Assembly: GCF_000426065.1 (NCBI RefSeq)
Contig: NZ_AUEQ01000012.1
Coordinates: 272,249-336,248 of the forward strand
Length of the DNA stretch: 64,000 bases
Source of the DNA: Mycobacterium sp. URHD0025
GTDB lineage: Bacteria; Actinomycetota; Actinomycetes; Mycobacteriales; Mycobacteriaceae
Direction of reading: 5' to 3'
The position numbers and the translations under genes were made by a program. Below the pieces are notes generated by a model, which was not told the DNA's origin, searched no databases, and was given only the letters and a program-made list of their open reading frames with translations. Within the stretch, counting starts at the first letter, position 1, and every line of letters starts with the position of its first letter. This document shows positions 59,917 to 64,000 of the stretch, one piece after another.

Positions 59917-60032
59917 GTACTATTCCACGATTTCAGTAAGTAAGTCGCATGCAGACGCCGACTGTCAAGCTTTTGGTGCGATTGACTGTGTCCACGCTCA
60001 CACTCAGAGTCGCTCGACGAGTGGAGTGTCAT

Positions 60033-60047
60033 TTCCACGATGAGGAA
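60033..60047. promoter_or_regulatory. IclR-type operator site 4
   Basis: TTCCACGATGAGGAA, 28 bases before ATG 60076 of the allantoinase. It spans an in-frame ATG at 60040, which argues that this ATG is not the start. Confidence 0.6.
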
Positions 60048-60075
60048 TTATGCTGCTAACCATGGAGAGCTGCCG

Positions 60076-61443
60076 ATGACCGCCGACGCAGGGGAGCGGT
60101 CCAACCAACCCGATTTCGACCTGGTGGTCCGCGGCGAGCGCACGCTGACGACGGCCGGAATCGTCGCCCGTGAGATCGGTATCCGCGATGGTCGCGTCGT
60201 CGCCATCGAGCCGCTGGGGAGCGGTCTCACCGGCGCGGAGATCGTCGAACTCACCGACGAGCAGGTCATGATTCCCGGCTTGGTCGATACGCACGTCCAC
60301 GTCAACGAGCCGGGCCGCACCGAGTGGGAGGGGTTCGACTCGGCTACCCGCGCAGCGGCGGCCGGCGGTGTGACCACCCTGATCGACATGCCACTGAACT
60401 CGATTCCGCCGACGGTCAACGTCGAAGCACTGAATGCCAAGCGCGCGGCCGCTTCTGGCAAGACACACATCGACGTCGGTTTCTGGGGCGGCGCGATTCC
60501 GGGCAACACCGGCGATCTGCGCGCCCTGCATGACGATGGCGTGTTCGGCTTCAAATGCTTCCTGCTGCACTCCGGCGTCGACGAGTTCCCGCATCTCGAT
60601 GCCGATGAGATGGAGAAGGACATGGCCGTACTGGCCGGCTTCGACTCCATGATGATCGTCCACGCTGAGGACTCACGCGCCATCGACCGAGCGCCCTCGG
60701 CCGAGGGCAACAAGTACGAACGCTTCCTCGCGTCGCGGCCGCGCGGTGCCGAGAACGTGGCAATCGCGGAGGTCATCGAGCGCGCCCGGTGGACCGGCGT
60801 CCGCGCGCATATTCTGCACCTTTCGTCCTCGGACGCACTGCCCATGCTCGCCACCGCGAAGCGCGACGGCGTCAAGATCACCGTCGAGACCTGCCCGCAC
60901 TACTTGACTCTGCTGGCCGAGGAGATCCCGAACGGCGCGACCGCATTCAAGTGCTGTCCGCCGATCCGTGAGGCGTCGAATCGGGAACTGCTGTGGCAGG
61001 GGCTTCTCGACGGCACGATCGACTGCATCGTCTCTGACCACTCACCGTCGACGGTCGACCTGAAGGACGTCGAGAACGGCGACTTCGGCGTTGCATGGGG
61101 CGGTGTCGCGTCGCTGCAGCTCGGTCTGTCGTTGATCTGGACCGAGGCCAAGCGCCGGGGGATAGAACTCACGCAGGTGCTCGAGTGGATGGCGGCCAAA
61201 CCCGCCGCACTCGCCGGATTGAGCAACAAGGGCAAGATTGCACTCGGCTACGACGCCGATTTCGCGATCTTCGAACCCGATTCTGCGCAAGTCGTCGACG
61301 TGAACAAGCTGCACCACAAGAATCCGATCAGCCCGTACGACGGACGTGCACTCGCCGGCGTCGTGACGAGTACCTGGTTGCGCGGCAAGAAGATTGACTT
61401 CCAGACCGCACAGGGTCGGATGCTGCGCCGCGGCGGCGTGTAG
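60076..61443 (+). CDS. allB: Allantoinase
   Basis: 455 residues from ATG 60076 (GGAG at 60064, 8-nt spacing). Cyclic amidohydrolase fold: metal-binding VDTHVHVNEPGRTEWEGFDS (HxH), GVTTLIDMPLNSIPPT, GFKCFLLHSGVDEFPH (carboxylated Lys), the HAED and HILHLSSS His residues, and CIVSDHSPSTVDLKD (Asp). It hydrolyses allantoin to allantoate, the entry step of ureide use as nitrogen source. It lies divergent to the permease gene, and each has an IclR operator. A GDSL-type gene follows after 36 nt. No allantoate amidohydrolase is present in the window. Confidence 0.93.
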   Translation: MTADAGERSNQPDFDLVVRGERTLTTAGIVAREIGIRDGRVVAIEPLGSGLTGAEIVELTDEQVMIPGLVDTHVHVNEPGRTEWEGFDSATRAAAAGGVTTLIDMPLNSIPPTVNVEALNAKRAAASGKTHIDVGFWGGAIPGNTGDLRALHDDGVFGFKCFLLHSGVDEFPHLDADEMEKDMAVLAGFDSMMIVHAEDSRAIDRAPSAEGNKYERFLASRPRGAENVAIAEVIERARWTGVRAHILHLSSSDALPMLATAKRDGVKITVETCPHYLTLLAEEIPNGATAFKCCPPIREASNRELLWQGLLDGTIDCIVSDHSPSTVDLKDVENGDFGVAWGGVASLQLGLSLIWTEAKRRGIELTQVLEWMAAKPAALAGLSNKGKIALGYDADFAIFEPDSAQVVDVNKLHHKNPISPYDGRALAGVVTSTWLRGKKIDFQTAQGRMLRRGGV

Positions 61444-61479
61444 CGCAACGCGGCGGGAAGCCACATGGGCGGGGCGTAG

Positions 61480-62673
61480 TTGGGAACTCAGGTAGCCTGG
61501 GGCACGACCTCGAGGAGCTTCGTCATCATCTCGCACCCCATAACCATCGAGTTGTTTCGCGGACTCGCAGAGCTCGAAGATACTGGCCGCGGCCAACTTC
61601 CGCACCGCTTGCCGCGGAGCGCACGTGCGCGATGCGACGACCCGCAACTGTTGAGTGCTGAAGCGCAGCCCTCCGGTGTGCGTGTCGCGGTGCGCACGAC
61701 CGCGACACTTATCGAGCTCGATCTGCTGCGGACACGCGTTGTGTTGACCGGCGTGCCGCCGCGTGCCGACGGTGCCGTGGATCTGCTGGTCGATGGTCGG
61801 CGGGTTCAGCATGCGACGGTGTATGGCGGTGATCTGGTGCGCATCGACCCGGCAACGGGTGCGACGGAGATGGAGCAAGGTGAGGCGGCGACCCTTCGCT
61901 TCGACGGGCTTGCTCCACAGGACAAGACGGTCGAGCTGTGGCTGCCGCATTACGAGCGAGTCGAATTGATTGCCTTGCGTACGGATGCACCGATCGCAGC
62001 CGCCCCGGCGGACCGACCCATCTGGGTACACCAGGGCAGCTCGATCAGTCAGGGTTCCAACGCCGCCACTCCCAGCACCACGTGGCCCGCGTTGGCGGCC
62101 GCTCACGCGAACCTCGACCTGGTGAATCTGGCCTTTGCGGGTAGCGCAATGCTGGATCCGTTCGTCGCCAGGACAATTCGTGACCACCCCGCCGACCTGA
62201 TCAGCGTGAAGATCGGTATCAACCTGGTGAATTCGGACCTGATGCGCCAACGCGCGTTCGGTCCCGCTGTGCACGGATTCCTCGACACCATCCGTGACGG
62301 GCACCCAACGACGCCAATCATGGTCATCGGCCCACTGCACTGTCCGATTCACGAATCTACGCCAGGGCCGGGAAGTTTCGACGAGGAAGCGCTGGCGGCA
62401 GGAACGATTCGCTTTATTGCGCTGGGCGACCCGGCCGATGCGGAGATTCCGAACGCGGCGCTACGGCGGCTCACGCTCGAGAGCATCCGCGAGCAGCTCA
62501 CTCAGATCGTGGCGCAGCGCCAGACCGAGGATCCGCATCTATCCTATGTCGATGGTCTCGACCTGTACGGACCTCGCGACGAGGCGGCACATCCGCTACC
62601 CGACAATCTGCACCCGGACGCCGCTACCCATCGGCTCATCGCAGAACGTTTCGTTGCATTGACATTGGGGTAG
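61480..62673 (+). CDS. SGNH/GDSL-family hydrolase
   Basis: About 382-397 residues. N-terminal beta-sandwich with PSGVRVAVRTTATLIELDLL, then the SGNH domain: WVHQGSSISQGSNA (Ser of block I), NLAFAGSAMLDPFVARTIRD (Gly), SVKIGINLVNSDLMRQRAFG (Asn block), and PDNLHPDAATHRL (Asp-x-x-His). Cytoplasmic or exported esterase of unknown substrate. TTG 61480 is the only standard start upstream. GAGGAG (61512-61517) lies 7 nt before ATC 61525, after which the protein (MISHPITIELF-like) would align better with the family. It follows allantoinase by 36 nt and could share its transcript. Confidence 0.85.
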   Translation: MGTQVAWGTTSRSFVIISHPITIELFRGLAELEDTGRGQLPHRLPRSARARCDDPQLLSAEAQPSGVRVAVRTTATLIELDLLRTRVVLTGVPPRADGAVDLLVDGRRVQHATVYGGDLVRIDPATGATEMEQGEAATLRFDGLAPQDKTVELWLPHYERVELIALRTDAPIAAAPADRPIWVHQGSSISQGSNAATPSTTWPALAAAHANLDLVNLAFAGSAMLDPFVARTIRDHPADLISVKIGINLVNSDLMRQRAFGPAVHGFLDTIRDGHPTTPIMVIGPLHCPIHESTPGPGSFDEEALAAGTIRFIALGDPADAEIPNAALRRLTLESIREQLTQIVAQRQTEDPHLSYVDGLDLYGPRDEAAHPLPDNLHPDAATHRLIAERFVALTLG

Positions 62674-62871
62674 ATGCGACACCGACCTCCTGGTAAAGCC
62701 CACATACTGACCAGTGGACCTTTCGGGTGGCGAAACCGTTTCCGTCTTGCCGGGTGACGAAGGGCTATCCGCTGTTCGGCATATACGCTGAGAACGCGCG
62801 GTGTCTGGCAACAGCGCGAACACGATGGGGGAATGCAGCGAGGTGCGTCAGGCATTGCATAGAGGCTCACA
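62674..62871. other. Intergenic region before the orphan ParA gene
   Basis: About 200 bases, lower in GC than neighbours. No ORF of protein character. It contains the promoter of the parA-like gene. No tandem inverted repeats like parS were noticed, and no parB-like gene follows. Confidence 0.4.
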
Positions 62872-63675
62872 GTGGTAGCTGTTTCGGCGCTGGTGCTTTC
62901 GGGTAAGGGCGGAACAGCGAAAACGCTATGGCAGATGATGCTGGCGGGGGAGGCCTCGCGGGCTGGGATCTCCGCGTTGTTAGTCGACGCAGACCCAGAG
63001 CGAAATCTGTCTAACCACTTCGGAGTTTCGCAGCATTCGACCGGCCTGGGTTCAGTGCTTGAGGATGCCGATATCAGTTTTTGGGGGAATCCCGACAAGG
63101 GAGCGAAGCGAATCGATGAGGAGATCATTGAAACTCGATGGCCCGGAATCGATTTGCTACCTGCGGGTGCTTCCTTAGGCCGTGTTGCGGGCTTCGGCGT
63201 ATCGGACACGGGATTGTTGCGGGCCATATTTGACATTGCCGGCATCTTTGGCCGTTATGAGGTTGTCCTGATCGACACTGGCGGCCGCACTGGCTCTCTG
63301 GAAGCCCTGGCAATGCATCTAGGTGACGTTGCGTACGCGCCGATCACTCCGACCCTTGACGCTGTACGCAAAGCCCGCGAGGCCCGTGACAGAGTTGAGC
63401 GCATCCAACGAACGCATCCACTGAGGTGGTGCGGTGTGGTTCTATCTGGTTTCGACCGTAGAAACGGCATCGACCAGTCGATCAGGGAACGGGTAGAGAC
63501 GGAATTCGGCGACGAGGTCCGTGCTGAACTGCCACGGCGGGCCGTCATCAATGAGGCCTTTCAACTCGGAAACCGACTCGGTGATTACTCCGACGCAACA
63601 GCGAAGAATCTCGCGCGAATCTTCCGAGATTTCCTGGAACACGACCTGCTGGGTCGAAACGCGAGCGACCTGTGA
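62872..63675 (+). CDS. Orphan ParA/MinD-like ATPase
   Basis: 267 residues from GTG 62872. Deviant Walker A KGGTAKT at residues 12-18, typical of ParA/MinD/Soj ATPases. Switch I SNHFGVSQ near 47, Walker B VVLIDTGGRTG (Asp near residue 132), then LGDVAYAPITPTLDAVRKAR and LSGFDRRNGIDQSIRERVET. ParA proteins position DNA or protein clusters by ATP-dependent binding to nucleoid or membrane. No ParB or parS is nearby. Base composition is lower in GC than that of the adjacent ureide genes, which suggests transfer. Role unknown. Confidence 0.85.
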   Translation: MVAVSALVLSGKGGTAKTLWQMMLAGEASRAGISALLVDADPERNLSNHFGVSQHSTGLGSVLEDADISFWGNPDKGAKRIDEEIIETRWPGIDLLPAGASLGRVAGFGVSDTGLLRAIFDIAGIFGRYEVVLIDTGGRTGSLEALAMHLGDVAYAPITPTLDAVRKAREARDRVERIQRTHPLRWCGVVLSGFDRRNGIDQSIRERVETEFGDEVRAELPRRAVINEAFQLGNRLGDYSDATAKNLARIFRDFLEHDLLGRNASDL

Positions 63676-63703
63676 CGGCAGCGAAACGTGGTGGGTCAGG
63701 CGT

Positions 63704-64000
63704 TCACTGCAATGGCTCGGGCGTGAAGGTGACGTCGACTCCGCCTACGGTCATCGTCACCTGACCTTCCATCACCATCACCTGCGCCGAGACCCGTCGA
63801 TCGACAGTCTGGGCCAGTTGCTGCACCGGTGCATGCGGTATCTGCAGCACCGACAGGTTCGGCAGTTTCGCTACTTTGGGTCCCACGGTGCGCCACCAGG
63901 TGGGAACGCCGGCGGCGAACGGGAACAGCAGCACCTGGTCCGCCTGGCTGGCTGCCTTGCCCAAGGCGCGTTCATCGGGCTGGCCGACGTTGATCCACTC
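63704..64000 (-). CDS. YaeQ-family protein, C-terminal part
   Basis: The gene enters from beyond the right edge; about 99 residues are visible. EWINVGQPDERALGKAASQA is followed by ADQVLLFPFAAGVPTWWRTV, then KVAKLPNLSVLQIPHAPVQQ and the final VTMTVGGVDVTFTPEPLQ. These segments match the C-terminal half of YaeQ proteins (WIEVGQPDEKRL, AxRADxVxV). YaeQ has a PD-(D/E)XK nuclease-like fold, with an unclear role. The stop codon is on the minus strand at 63704-63706. Confidence 0.82.
   Translation of the reverse strand, partial: EWINVGQPDERALGKAASQADQVLLFPFAAGVPTWWRTVGPKVAKLPNLSVLQIPHAPVQQLAQTVDRRVSAQVMVMEGQVTMTVGGVDVTFTPEPLQ

Noticed and set aside
58349..60043. 564-codon open frame on the plus strand across the permease gene
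   Set aside because: Antisense shadow of the NCS1 permease; high Asp/Arg/Glu and no motifs.

Overview
The window reads as chromosome from a fast-growing, GC-rich mycobacterium (Mycolicibacterium type). The evidence is a furA-katG pair, a resuscitation-promoting factor, an MPT63-like secreted protein, an LGFP lipoprotein, many small secreted proteins with Ala-rich signal peptides, paired F420/FAD enzymes, a KstR-type operator, and starts that are often GTG. About 65 protein genes can be supported. I see no rRNA, tRNA, CRISPR array, transposase or prophage.

Layout. 1-5.0 kb: end of a zinc alcohol dehydrogenase, a secreted PHB-depolymerase-like esterase, a methyltransferase, a ThrE-type exporter, an SMP-30 lactonase and a small secreted protein. 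5.2-9.4 kb: a YCII/DGPF protein joined to an ECF42-type sigma factor, then two convergent NDH-2-like flavoproteins. 9.5-16.3 kb: Pro-rich secreted protein, SDR/SRPBCC fusion, small membrane protein, methyltransferase, FKBP lipoprotein, then furA-katG. 16.3-17.3 kb: zeta-type toxin with a ParD-like antitoxin and a clear operator. 17.7-21.6 kb: cell-envelope block (LysM-esterase fusion, Rpf, PepD/HtrA-like protease). 21.7-36.7 kb: a patchwork of regulators (AraC, TetR, MerR, two ANTAR proteins), hydrolases and secreted proteins, including a lysozyme-like gene behind a long structured leader. 36.8-50.2 kb: second-type ctaD, another NDH-2-like protein, LLM and GMC oxidoreductases, a KstR-box esterase, an MmyB-type regulator and a tandem DUF2625 protein. 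50.2-54.5 kb: a cobalamin riboswitch preceded by a Zur-like box drives a translationally coupled BtuF-methyltransferase-BtuC-BtuD operon. 54.5-62.7 kb: allantoin (ureide) catabolism cluster with an IclR regulator and four near-identical 15-bp operators at its promoters. 62.9-64.0 kb: an orphan ParA-like ATPase and the end of a yaeQ gene.

How the genes work together. The ureide cluster imports allantoin (NCS1 permease), interconverts its enantiomers (racemase), opens the ring (allantoinase) and handles ureidoglycine (AllE). The DUF6986 protein, of the CitE/malate-synthase-like aldolase class, may deal with the glyoxylate end. No allantoate amidohydrolase or allantoicase is visible here. The B12 operon looks dually controlled, by zinc (Zur) at initiation and by cobalamin at the leader RNA. 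That makes sense if B12-dependent MetH replaces zinc-dependent MetE in zinc shortage.

Most interesting leads: the Zur-box/cobalamin-riboswitch combination, the four-site IclR regulon, the roughly 300-nt structured leader at 34.3-34.6 kb, the KstR operator before the esterase at 47.2 kb, and the LysM-esterase fusion without a visible secretion signal.
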